From an uncultured delta proteobacterium (GTDB taxonomy: Bacteria > Myxococcota_A > UBA9160 > JAFDET01), in NCBI GenBank assembly GCA_947259215.1, contig CAMYLJ010000041.1:1-32280 (forward strand): a stretch of DNA of 32,280 nucleotides. The letters are read 5' to 3'. The notes under the pieces were generated by a model. The model made no database searches and was not told where the DNA came from. It saw nothing but the letters and a program-made list of their open reading frames with translations. Below, one piece after another: positions 6,971 to 15,348 of this stretch. The translations under genes and the position numbers were made by a program. Each line of letters opens with the position of its first letter. Within the stretch, counting starts at the first letter, position 1.

Positions 6971-8167
6971 TCAGCCCGGCTTTCCGTCCAGGCGCGGCCG
7001 GGTCAGGATGGGCGCGTAGACGACGGCGAAGAGCGCAAAGGCCCCGGCCCAGAGCGCGCCCGCCAGCGCCAGCAGCGGCGCGTGCTGGCCCGGCACGAGC
7101 GCGGATGCGACCCGCGCGGCGGCGCCCGCGTGGACCAGCGCGTACGCGCCCACGGCGCCTCGCGGCAGCACGAGGGGTCGGCCGGTGTGCCCGAGCCCGA
7201 CCCGCGTCATCACGGCCAGGATCATGGCGCCCATGGCCCCCGCCGTGAGGGCGTGGAGCCCGGCCGTCGCCAGGACGGGGTTCCCGAGGTCGCCGGCGCC
7301 GACGAGGAGCAGGCCGATCGCGACCCAGGCCAGGCCGGCGTGGAGCGACCAGACGAGCGGGTCGCCCCCGGTGCGCCGCGTCTGCCAGCCGCCCATCCGC
7401 GCCGCCACGGCGAGCCCGGCGGCGCACGCGACGACGCCGCTCGCCGCGCTGCGGGGCGCGACGAGATCGACCAGCGTCACCCCGACCACCGACGCGATCG
7501 CCAGCCGATCCAGCCAGGGCGGCGAGCTCACCTGTCCCGCGAAGCCGGTTCGCCGCAGCGCGTTGGCGGTGAAGGCCGGCGTGATGCGCCCGCCGATCAC
7601 GACCATCAGCACCACGACCCCGTCCACGGCCAGGCGCAGCGCGCGCGGCGCCCAGCCGCTGGCGAGGCCCAGCGCCTCGGCGTGCACGGCGGCGTTCGCC
7701 AGCGCGAGCCCGGCCACCACCACGACGATGCCGTGGTTGCGCCGCTGCGCTCGGCCCCAGAGCGTTCGCGCGAGCACGACCGCGACGGCGGGCAGGAAGG
7801 CGAGATCGACGGCGGCCACGAGGCCTACGGGCAGGACGCCGGCCGCGAGCATCGCGAGGCGTGCCGCTCCCCAAAGGCCCGCCAGCGCAACGAGCCCCCG
7901 CCCCGCCAGCGCCGGCCGTGCGGCCCATACGGGTGAGGCCGTCAGCAGGAAGCCCGCGACAGCCGCGGCCACCGTCCCGAAGAGCATCTCGTGGGCGTGC
8001 CACCAGGCGGGCACGAGCCAGCGCGGGGCCGGCAGGACGCCGAGCCAGATGCCCGTCCACAGGGGAACGACGAGCGCGGCGTGGATTGCCGCTCCCAGGA
8101 AGAAGGGCCGGAAGCCCCGGCCCCAGAGCGGCCGAGTCCGATCCGGGGGCGACGCTGCGGGCTGCAT
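6971..8167 (-). CDS. nnrS: NnrS family membrane protein
   Basis: A 398-aa polytopic membrane protein, starting at ATG 8167 (MQPAASPPDRTRPLWGRGFRP). The 64 extra residues up to 8359 are low-complexity and overlap the divergent gene, so they are excluded. About 12 hydrophobic segments are visible. Family markers are the N-terminal GFRPFFLGAA, WWHAHEMLFG with AGFLLTASPVW, GGRITPAFTANALRR, and the C-terminal HALTAGAMGAMILAVMTRVGLGHTGRPL. NnrS proteins are haem- and copper-containing inner-membrane proteins tied to nitric oxide stress and denitrification regulons. No nitrite or NO reductase genes are in view, so here it probably serves NO protection. It diverges from a DUF2804 gene with only 29 bp between start codons. 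Confidence 0.92.
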   Translation of the reverse strand: MQPAASPPDRTRPLWGRGFRPFFLGAAIHAALVVPLWTGIWLGVLPAPRWLVPAWWHAHEMLFGTVAAAVAGFLLTASPVWAARPALAGRGLVALAGLWGAARLAMLAAGVLPVGLVAAVDLAFLPAVAVVLARTLWGRAQRRNHGIVVVVAGLALANAAVHAEALGLASGWAPRALRLAVDGVVVLMVVIGGRITPAFTANALRRTGFAGQVSSPPWLDRLAIASVVGVTLVDLVAPRSAASGVVACAAGLAVAARMGGWQTRRTGGDPLVWSLHAGLAWVAIGLLLVGAGDLGNPVLATAGLHALTAGAMGAMILAVMTRVGLGHTGRPLVLPRGAVGAYALVHAGAAARVASALVPGQHAPLLALAGALWAGAFALFAVVYAPILTRPRLDGKPG

Positions 8168-8196
8168 CCCCGTATGATGCCCGAGAGGAGCCGGAA

Positions 8197-9276
8197 TTGG
8201 AGCGCCGCCTGCCGGACCACCTGCCCATCCTGGATGCCCGACTCGGGCGCGGAGACCCTCCGTCGTGTTACGAGGAGCGCGAGATCGTGGCGCCGGTGGA
8301 CCTCTGCGACGCCCGCGGATTCCTCGACCCGGCGGCGATCGGCTGGTCGCGCCAACCACTGGTGCGCGCCAACCTCTCGGGCCATCCGCTGCGCAAGAAG
8401 CGCTGGAACTTCTGGAACTGGATCGATCCGGACTTCGTCTTTTCCGTGACCCTCGCCGACATCGACTACGCCTCGTTCTGCTCGGTGTCGTTCATCGATT
8501 TCGAGAGCGGCGAGAGCGCCAGCGGCATGTCGCTCGGTCGGCCTGGCCGCTTCCCGATGCCGGAGCAGGTGGAGCGCAGCATCGCCTACCGCGCCGGCGG
8601 CTTCGAGTACAGCAACCGGAACGAGGGCGGCGATCTCCAGGTCGCCTTCCGCGGGCCCAGCCGGGAGGGAAAGCCCATCGCGGCGGAGTTCGCGGTCCAG
8701 CGGCCCCCGGATCAGGAGAGCCTGAACGTGGTGGTGCCCTGGTCGCGGCGGCGCTTCCAGCTCAACTCGAAGCACAACACCCTGCCTTGCCAGGGCCAGG
8801 TGTGCGTCGGCGACCGCCGCTACGAGCTCCGGCCGGATCGCTGCCACGCGGTGCAGGACTGGGGGCGCGGCGTCTGGCCCTGGCGCTCCTTCTGGAACTG
8901 GGGCGTCGGCAGCGGGGTCCAGGACGGGAGCCGGATCGGCGTCAACCTGGGCGGCAAGTGGACGACGGGCACCGGCTCGAACGAGAACGGCATCCTGCTC
9001 GACGGACGGCTCCACAAGATCATGGAGGACGTCCGCTGGGACTACGATCCTGCCGACGATCGCGCGCCGTGGCGCGTCCGCACGCAGCGCACCCCGTGCG
9101 TCGACCTGACCCTCCAACCCCGCTTCGCCCACCGCACGCGCCTCGCCCTGGGCCCCCTCGCGAGCGGAGGCGTGTGCTGCTTCGGGCGCTGGACGGGCCG
9201 GCTGGAGATCGACGGCCAGACCCTCGAGATCCGGGGCCTGCCCGGCTGGGCCGAGGAGTTCGCCCATCGCTGGTGA
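8197..9276 (+). CDS. DUF2804 family protein
   Basis: A 359-aa protein predicted from a TTG start at 8197, which has GAGAGGAG six bases upstream. No ATG is available in this frame near the conserved N-terminus, and the longer upstream frame lies opposite NnrS. The sequence is aromatic-rich, with Trp repeats such as WNFWNWID (residues 70-77), DWGRGVWPWRSFWNWGVG and a final GLPGWAEEFAHRW. These features match DUF2804 as I know it, a widespread family of unknown function whose beta-rich fold is reminiscent of lipocalin/hydroxyneurosporene-synthase-type barrels (the fold is inference). There is no signal peptide or membrane segment. It diverges from nnrS and is followed by a universal stress protein gene 86 bp downstream. 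Confidence 0.82.
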   Translation: MERRLPDHLPILDARLGRGDPPSCYEEREIVAPVDLCDARGFLDPAAIGWSRQPLVRANLSGHPLRKKRWNFWNWIDPDFVFSVTLADIDYASFCSVSFIDFESGESASGMSLGRPGRFPMPEQVERSIAYRAGGFEYSNRNEGGDLQVAFRGPSREGKPIAAEFAVQRPPDQESLNVVVPWSRRRFQLNSKHNTLPCQGQVCVGDRRYELRPDRCHAVQDWGRGVWPWRSFWNWGVGSGVQDGSRIGVNLGGKWTTGTGSNENGILLDGRLHKIMEDVRWDYDPADDRAPWRVRTQRTPCVDLTLQPRFAHRTRLALGPLASGGVCCFGRWTGRLEIDGQTLEIRGLPGWAEEFAHRW

Positions 9277-9362
9277 CGCGGCGCCGGGTGCGGCCGCGGC
9301 TGCGGAATCAGTAGACTGCCGTGGAGCCGCCGCGATTCCGCGGCTCGAGCGAGGAGCCCCCG

Positions 9363-9803
9363 ATGCCCGTCTTCCGGAAGATCCTGGTGCCCGTCGATTT
9401 CTCTCCCCATTCCGACAAGGCCGTCGAGCTGGCGGTCGACGTGGCCCGGAAGTTCGGAGCCCGGCTCGACCTGCTGCACGCCTACCATCTACCCATCGGT
9501 GTCGAGTACGACTACTCGCTTCCGCCGGAGCTCCTCCCCGCCGTTCGCGAAGCCGCGATCCGGAAGCTCGACGAAGCCGTGGCGAAGCTCAGCGGCGAGG
9601 GCCTCGAGGTGGGCGGAGAGGTGACGGAGGGCCACCCCTCGGAAGTCATCCTGGAAGCGGCTCGTCGGCTCGAGGCGGACCTGATCGTGATGGGGACGCA
9701 CGGTCGCAGCGGCCTCCAGCACCTGGTACTCGGAAGCGTGGCGGAGCGGACGCTCCAACACGCGCGGTGCTCGGTGATGACCGTGACGGCGGAGGCGGAG
9801 TAG
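9363..9803 (+). CDS. Universal stress protein (UspA family)
   Basis: A 146-aa single-domain UspA protein. ATG 9363 is preferred because GAGGAG lies about eight bases upstream and the family N-terminus (MPVFRKILVPVDFS) starts here; the in-frame ATG at 9321 would precede this site. The nucleotide-binding signature G-x2-G-x9-G-S is complete at residues 111-125 (GTHGRSGLQHLVLGS), so this is an ATP-binding type member. The C-terminus ends in the expected CSVMTVTAEAE strand. Such proteins act in stress endurance under starvation, oxidative or respiratory stress. The gene ends 10 bp before the convergent patatin gene. Confidence 0.93.
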   Translation: MPVFRKILVPVDFSPHSDKAVELAVDVARKFGARLDLLHAYHLPIGVEYDYSLPPELLPAVREAAIRKLDEAVAKLSGEGLEVGGEVTEGHPSEVILEAARRLEADLIVMGTHGRSGLQHLVLGSVAERTLQHARCSVMTVTAEAE

Positions 9804-9813
9804 CCGCCGGCGC

Positions 9814-11646
9814 TCAAGGCGCCTTGCGCCAGGCCCCGAGCTTCTCCTGGATGAGCGGCAGCGCGTTTCGCGCCGCCTCGGCCCCGCGCGCGATCATCGG
9901 CTCGCCCGCCCAGAACTCGAGCAGCCAGAACTCCTTCAGCTCCGGGTTGATGAGCACGTCGGCGTCGCCGGCGCGGTCGTTGCCGAGCTGGTATTGCATC
10001 AGCTGGATCGTGCGCATGAGGGCGTCGAAGCCGCCGGGGAGCCGGCGCTGCTCCTCGCTGCGCAGGCGAGCCAGCGGGTTCAGCTTGCCGGCGGCGGCCA
10101 GGATGCGGTCCAGCGGGTTGCGCACGTCCGGGTCGAGGGGCGGCACGACGTTCACCGCGATCACCAGGTCCGCTCCCATGCGGCGCGCGGTCTCCGCCGG
10201 CACCGGGTCCACCATGCCGCCGTCGATGTAGACGCCGTCGCCGATGCGGTAGGGGGAGAGGATCGCCGGCGCGGCGAAGCTGGCGTGCACGGCGTCGGCC
10301 AGCTCGCCCTCGCGGAGCTCCGCGCGGGCGCCGGTCTCGATGTCGGTCGCCACGGCACGGAACGGGATGCGCAGGTCGTTGAAGGTGCGGCCGGTGATGG
10401 GCCCGATGGAGGCCAGGACCTTCTTGAAGTGCTCGCCGGCGAAGAGCCCGGGCTTCACCGGGTTGAAGTCGGCCGCCAGGTAGAGGAGCTCGGGCATGAT
10501 GCCCAGGAAGTCCCGCAAGGTCTTCACGCGGGTGGCCATCTCGTGCAGGTCGGACGGTGGCATGCCGAGCGCGTAGTGCGCTCCGACGATCGCCCCCATG
10601 CTGGCGCCGGAGACCGCGTCCACGGGGATGCCGGCGTCCTCCAGCACCTCGAGCACACCGATGTGGGCCAGCCCCCAGGCGGCCCCGCTGCCGAGGGCCA
10701 GGCCGACGCTGTGCCCGCACAGGCTGCGGGCCAGGCGCTCCACGCTGCGGGTGCGGTCGGGCTCCTCGGCGGCCAGGGGGATCAGGTCCAGGCCCGACAC
10801 CGGCGGACCGCGGCCGTCGCGGCGATCGTGCACGAAGATCACCCGTCGGGCGGCAGAGCTCGGCTGCGGCAGCGTCTCGCCCTCGACGCGCTGGACGAGT
10901 ACGTCCGCCTGCATGCCGAGCCTCACGTCCCGCAGCGACTCGTGGATCTCGCCGAAGACGAAGCCCACCTGTCCCATCCGTTCGCCCAGCTCCCGGTTCA
11001 CGCGCGCGCGCATCGCTGCGGGATCGTCCAGCTCGCCGGCGCTCACCCAGTCGCGGCCGCCCGAGCGCAGAGGCTTCACGCGACCCGCCGCTCGCCCCGA
11101 GGCGAAGGTCGCCACGGCGACCGAACGACCCGATTCCTGCTCCACGGCTTCCGCCAGGGCGCGCAGGAACCTGCGCCGGGCGCCCCACTTGCCCTCGCTC
11201 CGGAAGGCGACGATCTGGCAACCCTCCTGGCGCGCGCCCTCGAGCAGGATGTCGAGACTGCGCGCCAGCATGCGGCTGAACTCCTCGGAGAAGTCCGCGG
11301 GCTGGAGCTCCCGGAAACGCGGCGCCCGCTCCCGGCGCAGGAGCAGCAGGCGGCAGTCGATCGCCGCGGTCGCGGTGGCGCGCCGGCGGTCGTCTGCGAC
11401 GAGGGCCGTGCCGAAGGTCTCGCCGGGAGTCAGGCGCACGAGGGTGCGGTCCCCCGTCGAGAGATCCACCGCGCCTTCGACCAGCAGGTAGCTGGCGTCC
11501 CCGTCCTCTCCCTCCCGGAACAGCAACGCGCCTTGGGGAACGGTCCGCTCCTCGAAGAGCTCCGCGACCTCTTCCTGCCGGGATTCGGGGAGGTCCCGAA
11601 GCCAGGGGGAAGCGAAGAGCGCCCGGCGAGCCTGGGGGGTGAGCAT
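9814..11646 (-). CDS. Cyclic-nucleotide-binding-domain patatin-like phospholipase (NTE-like)
   Basis: A 610-aa protein from ATG 11646. Residues about 10-110 form a cNMP-binding-type beta-roll (VPQGALLFREGEDGDASYLLVEGAV, then LTPGETFG). Residues about 140-300 form a linker domain like that of bacterial neuropathy-target-esterase homologues, with no intact P-loop. The patatin domain starts near 312: oxyanion loop GSGAAWGLAHIG (319-330), nucleophile GASMG with Ser349, and catalytic Asp475 in YIDGGMVDP. The usual Arg of the GGGxRG oxyanion loop is Trp here. Members are serine esterases or lysophospholipases acting on membrane lipids. The gene lies 5 bp downstream of an acyltransferase gene on the same strand, which suggests linked lipid remodelling. 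Whether a cyclic nucleotide is really bound cannot be told from sequence. Confidence 0.9.
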   Translation of the reverse strand: MLTPQARRALFASPWLRDLPESRQEEVAELFEERTVPQGALLFREGEDGDASYLLVEGAVDLSTGDRTLVRLTPGETFGTALVADDRRRATATAAIDCRLLLLRRERAPRFRELQPADFSEEFSRMLARSLDILLEGARQEGCQIVAFRSEGKWGARRRFLRALAEAVEQESGRSVAVATFASGRAAGRVKPLRSGGRDWVSAGELDDPAAMRARVNRELGERMGQVGFVFGEIHESLRDVRLGMQADVLVQRVEGETLPQPSSAARRVIFVHDRRDGRGPPVSGLDLIPLAAEEPDRTRSVERLARSLCGHSVGLALGSGAAWGLAHIGVLEVLEDAGIPVDAVSGASMGAIVGAHYALGMPPSDLHEMATRVKTLRDFLGIMPELLYLAADFNPVKPGLFAGEHFKKVLASIGPITGRTFNDLRIPFRAVATDIETGARAELREGELADAVHASFAAPAILSPYRIGDGVYIDGGMVDPVPAETARRMGADLVIAVNVVPPLDPDVRNPLDRILAAAGKLNPLARLRSEEQRRLPGGFDALMRTIQLMQYQLGNDRAGDADVLINPELKEFWLLEFWAGEPMIARGAEAARNALPLIQEKLGAWRKAP

Positions 11647-11651
11647 CGTGT

Positions 11652-12599
11652 CTAGACTCCGATCTGTCGCAGCACCCGCTGCAGGGAGCGGATTCCGCCG
11701 TCGAGGAGGTCTCCGTGATGGTGGCGCCGCGCCACGGCGGCGTCGAGGAAGCGCTGGCATGTGCTCCAGACGCGGCCGTGCAGCTCCTCCAGCGCCTCGG
11801 GATCGCGCAGGGCGCGGCGGCGGTCGCCCAGATCGAGGGGCTCGGAGACGCTGTGGGTGATGCGCACGGGGAACGGGAGCAGGGCGGGAAGGAGGTGCGG
11901 GCCGGCGGCTCCGATGCGCAGGCGCAGGCCGCGGTAGCGGGACGCGTCCTCGCCGGCCAGGGTCCGCAGCAGCGCGCCGGGCGTCGGAAGCCGCGACTGG
12001 TAGTAGGCCTCGTCGCTTCCCACGGCGGCGACGAACACGACCTCCGCGTCGGCCTCGAGGGCGAGGCGGAGGTAGCCGGTGCGCTCCTGCCACTGGAGGG
12101 TGTACGGCTCGCGGTGGTAGTCGCGCATGCCGGACTCGCGCACGCCGCCCGGGTAGAGCATGAGGAATCCGTGGCTCCGCACGGCCTCCACGGTCTCCTC
12201 GGGGTGGCGGGCCGGGATCACGCGGAAGTGGCGCGCGAACTCGCGCAGCACGGGAATCCGGAACCAGGCCTCGTGGGCGATGAAGTGCGGCAGGCGGCCG
12301 GTGCGGGCGTGGACCTGGGCCAGCAGCAGCGTCGGGTCGACCACGTCGAGGGCGTGGTTCCCTACCAGGATGACGCGGCGTCCGTCCGCGAAGAGGCGCT
12401 CCAGCCGCTCCAGCTGGAGCACGCGATGCCGGTGGTAGCGGCCCAACGCGCCGGCCAGGGACAGGCCGCTGCGCAGGAGCCAGTCCCCGGCGTCCACCAG
12501 CGGGGCGGGCGCCGCCGGCACGAGCTCGGCGCCGCTGCGCCCCGCGCGGCGCGGCTGCGTCGCTCTCTCCGCCGCTCCCGTGCCGGGCGCCGGGCTCAC
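11652..12599 (-). CDS. Glycerolipid acyltransferase-like protein (PlsC/DGAT-like)
   Basis: A 315-aa protein with a GTG start at 12599. The GTGA overlaps the stop of the upstream gene, which favours it over longer in-frame starts lying opposite or inside that gene. Acyltransferase landmarks are VGNHALDVVDP (residues 79-89), corresponding to the NHxxxxD region, and LYPGGVRESG (148-157), corresponding to the substrate-binding PEG/PGG block. The acidic residue after the His is spaced atypically (H-x2-D and H-x5-D rather than H-x4-D). The length and PGGxRE block are closer to DGAT2-like and bacterial lysophospholipid acyltransferase members than to classical PlsC. It likely transfers acyl groups to a glycerolipid at the inner membrane. 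It sits between the secreted unknown protein and the patatin phospholipase in one tight operon. Confidence 0.85.
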   Translation of the reverse strand: MSPAPGTGAAERATQPRRAGRSGAELVPAAPAPLVDAGDWLLRSGLSLAGALGRYHRHRVLQLERLERLFADGRRVILVGNHALDVVDPTLLLAQVHARTGRLPHFIAHEAWFRIPVLREFARHFRVIPARHPEETVEAVRSHGFLMLYPGGVRESGMRDYHREPYTLQWQERTGYLRLALEADAEVVFVAAVGSDEAYYQSRLPTPGALLRTLAGEDASRYRGLRLRIGAAGPHLLPALLPFPVRITHSVSEPLDLGDRRRALRDPEALEELHGRVWSTCQRFLDAAVARRHHHGDLLDGGIRSLQRVLRQIGV

Positions 12600-13645
12600 T
12601 GCGCGCCCTCCCGGGCGCGAATCGCCTCGAAGCGCGCGCGCACGCGGTCGGCCACCCGCCCGGCCGCGATCGGTCGCGCCACCCTCCCCGTCATGCCCGC
12701 CATCTGGTCGATCGAGGTCCGGCTGGTGTAGACGACGACGATCCCACCCTCTACCGGCAAGGCGCCGTTCACGATCTGGACCGTGTTGAAGGAGTGACCG
12801 ACGAAGTACTGCCGCTCGGCGACCACCGCATGGCCCGGCCGGCGCGCGAGCATGCGGTGGGAGAGGATGAAGTTGGGGCGCCCCTCGACGCTTTGCTTGA
12901 TCCAGTAGAAGAGGTGCTCGACCCCCTGTGCGTTCCCCGCCGGAAAGCCGACGAAGGCCTTGTGCAGCGCGGGCTCGTTCTCCTGGAAGAAGCGGGACGC
13001 GCCGGCGGCCAGGCGCAGCGTCTCGGACGGGTCGATCGTGCGTCCCTTGCCGCGGTCGTAGGCTGCGAGGCCCGCGAGCCCCTTCTCCCGGTAGGCGCGG
13101 TAGCGCCCGAGCAGCACGTCGCGGTAGGCCGCACTCACCGCCTCGCGCGCCGCCGGATCCGAGCCGTCGGAATGCTGCCCGGCCAGCTCGCGGAAGCGGG
13201 CGATCTCCTCCCGGGAGAGGTTGAAGTCCGAGCCTCCGTCGAAGCGCAGCAGCGCCGTGACGTCGGACGCCTCCTCGGCCGTGAAGCGCACCCCGGCGAA
13301 CTCCGCCCGGTCCGCCGGCCACGCCGAGAGCGCGCCGAACTCGATCACGTTGCGGTCCACCTCGAAGACGTCGCCGCGCACCACCGACGCCTGGGCCTCC
13401 TCCAGCGACGCCGAGAAGAGACCCGCCACGCTGATCGCGAGCTCGGTCCGTTCCTTCCCTTCCTGGATGCGGCGCGAAACGATCTGCCCGGCCAGGAGCT
13501 CCTGATTCGCCGCCGCGTCGAAGCCCAGGTAGGCCAGGATCGAGTCGAGCTCGACCGCGCCGGCCGGGCTCGCTGCGGGCAGCAGCAGCGCCAGCGGAAG
13601 CAGCGCCCAGGCGGGGTGAGGCGTGGCGCGGGGAGAGAGCCGCAT
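12596..13645 (-). CDS. Secreted protein of unknown function in lipid operon
   Basis: A 349-aa protein from ATG 13645 (MRLSPRATPHPAW). A 26-residue in-frame upstream extension is possible but would push the signal sequence inward. Residues 1-30 form a signal peptide: a hydrophobic LLPLALLLP core and an A-G-A cleavage site. The mature protein is mostly helical with charged stretches, and has a C-terminal part of mixed strands (RQYFVGHSFNTVQIVNGALPVEGGIVVVYTSRTSIDQM). There is no second membrane span and no catalytic motif I recognise. It is the first gene of the operon with the acyltransferase and patatin, overlapping the acyltransferase start by 4 nt. A periplasmic role tied to lipid handling is inferred from context only. 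Confidence 0.72.
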   Translation of the reverse strand: MRLSPRATPHPAWALLPLALLLPAASPAGAVELDSILAYLGFDAAANQELLAGQIVSRRIQEGKERTELAISVAGLFSASLEEAQASVVRGDVFEVDRNVIEFGALSAWPADRAEFAGVRFTAEEASDVTALLRFDGGSDFNLSREEIARFRELAGQHSDGSDPAAREAVSAAYRDVLLGRYRAYREKGLAGLAAYDRGKGRTIDPSETLRLAAGASRFFQENEPALHKAFVGFPAGNAQGVEHLFYWIKQSVEGRPNFILSHRMLARRPGHAVVAERQYFVGHSFNTVQIVNGALPVEGGIVVVYTSRTSIDQMAGMTGRVARPIAAGRVADRVRARFEAIRAREGAQ

Positions 13646-13782
13646 GCCCAGATCGTTAACAGATGGGTTCGGGGAGGGCGACGATCGGAACGTGTGGATT
13701 CCGCTCCGCAATCGATCCTCCATCCTCTCTGGATCGCCGGGTCTGGCGCCCCCGGGCGCTGCGACGTAGCGTCCGGCTCGCC

Positions 13783-15348
13783 GTGAAGCTCCTCGCCGTA
13801 CACCCGAGCAGCCTGATGTACTCCCGGGTCTTCCTGCGGCTCGAGCCGCTGGGCCTGGAGCTCGTGGCCGAGGCGGCCCGTCAGCGCGGTCACCAGGTGC
13901 GGCTCCTCGACCTCCAGGCGGCCAGCCACGCGGAGTACCGCAAGATCCTGGACGAGTGGCGGCCGGACGCGGTGGCCTTCGCGGTCAACTACCTGGCCAA
14001 CGTGCCCGAGGTGATCGACCTCGCGACCGAGACGAAGCAGCGGCTCCCGGGCTGCTACGTGGCGGTCGGCGGCCACAGCGCCTCCTTCACCGCGAACGAG
14101 CTGCTGGAGCACGCCCAGGGCGCCATCGACTGCGTCCTCAAGGGCGAGGGCGAGGCCAGCTTCCCGGGGCTGCTCGAGGCCGTGGAGCAGGACCGGGGCG
14201 CCGTCCACGAGATCCCGGGCGCCGTTACCCTCGAGGGCGAGGGCCCGCCGCCGCGCTTCGTGGAGAGCCTCGACGACCTCCACCCGGCGCGCGACCTGCT
14301 GCCGAAGCGGCGCAAGTACTTCATCGGCGTGATGGACCCGTGCGCGTCCATCGAGTTCAGTCGCGGCTGCCCCTGGGACTGCACCTTCTGCAGCGCCTGG
14401 ACGTTCTACGGCCGCAGCTACCGCTTGCTGAGCCCGGAGCGCGCCGTCGAGGATCTCTCCCGCATCCGCGAGCCCGGGGTCTTCATCGTCGACGACGTGG
14501 CCTTCATCCGCGAGAAGCACGGCATGGCGATCGGCGAGGCCCTGGCCAGCAAGGGGATCCAGAAGCGGTACTACCTGGAGACCCGCGGCGACGTGCTGCT
14601 GCGCAACAAGGACGTGTTCCGGTACTGGCGCAAGCTCGGCCTCGAGTACATGTTCCTCGGCCTGGAGGCGATCGACGAGGAGGGCCTCAAGAAGTACCGC
14701 AAGCGCGTTCCGCTGAGCGTGAACTACGAGGCCCTCGAGTTCGCCCGCTCCCTGGACATGGCCGTCGCGATCAACATCATCGCGGATCCCGACTGGGACG
14801 AGCAGCGCTTCGAGGTGGTGCGCCAGTGGTGCCTCGAGGTGCCCGAGATCGTGAACCTGACGGTGAACACGCCCTACCCCGGAACCGAGACCTGGCACAC
14901 CGAGGCGCGCCGGCTCACGAGCCGCGACTACCGGCTCTTCGACATCCAGCACGCGGTGCTGCCCACGCGCATGCCCCTGCCGAGGTTCTACGAGGAGCTG
15001 GTGAAGACGCAGCAGGTGCTGAACAAGAAGCACATGGGCTGGGCGCCGATGGCCGAGGTGGCGAAGATCGCGGCGGGCCACCTGCTGCGCGGCCAGACCA
15101 ACTTCCTCAAGATGCTCTGGAAGTTCAACAGCGTCTACGATCCGAAGCTCCAGATCGCCGATCACGCGCAGCCGGTGCGCTACGAGATCTCGCCGCCGCC
15201 GGAGCTGCGCGCGACTCCGAAGCGGGGCGCGCTCTACGTCCACGGCTCCCGTGGGCGCGCGGGGCGCGAGCTCGACGACGCCACCGAGAGCTTCGTGGAC
15301 GCCACGCGCGTGGGCGGGCCGGCACCGGCGCCGCCTCGCGCGGGCTAG
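13783..15348 (+). CDS. hpnR: B12-binding radical SAM protein, probable hopanoid C-3 methylase
   Basis: A 521-aa protein starting with GTG at 13783 (VKLLAVHPSS). The upstream in-frame ATG at 13663 would add a basic, low-complexity leader. The N-terminal cobalamin-binding domain (about 1-140) contains GLELVAEAARQRGH, RPDAVAFAVNYLANVPE and VAVGGHSASF. The radical SAM core carries the 4Fe-4S cluster motif CxxxCxxC as Cys196, Cys200 and Cys203. This architecture and sequence agree with my recollection of HpnR, which methylates C-3 of hopanoids; I could not check by search. No other hopanoid genes (shc, hpnH and others) are in the window. It diverges from the lipid operon and is overlapped at its 3' end by the P-type ATPase frame. 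Confidence 0.72.
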   Translation: MKLLAVHPSSLMYSRVFLRLEPLGLELVAEAARQRGHQVRLLDLQAASHAEYRKILDEWRPDAVAFAVNYLANVPEVIDLATETKQRLPGCYVAVGGHSASFTANELLEHAQGAIDCVLKGEGEASFPGLLEAVEQDRGAVHEIPGAVTLEGEGPPPRFVESLDDLHPARDLLPKRRKYFIGVMDPCASIEFSRGCPWDCTFCSAWTFYGRSYRLLSPERAVEDLSRIREPGVFIVDDVAFIREKHGMAIGEALASKGIQKRYYLETRGDVLLRNKDVFRYWRKLGLEYMFLGLEAIDEEGLKKYRKRVPLSVNYEALEFARSLDMAVAINIIADPDWDEQRFEVVRQWCLEVPEIVNLTVNTPYPGTETWHTEARRLTSRDYRLFDIQHAVLPTRMPLPRFYEELVKTQQVLNKKHMGWAPMAEVAKIAAGHLLRGQTNFLKMLWKFNSVYDPKLQIADHAQPVRYEISPPPELRATPKRGALYVHGSRGRAGRELDDATESFVDATRVGGPAPAPPRAG

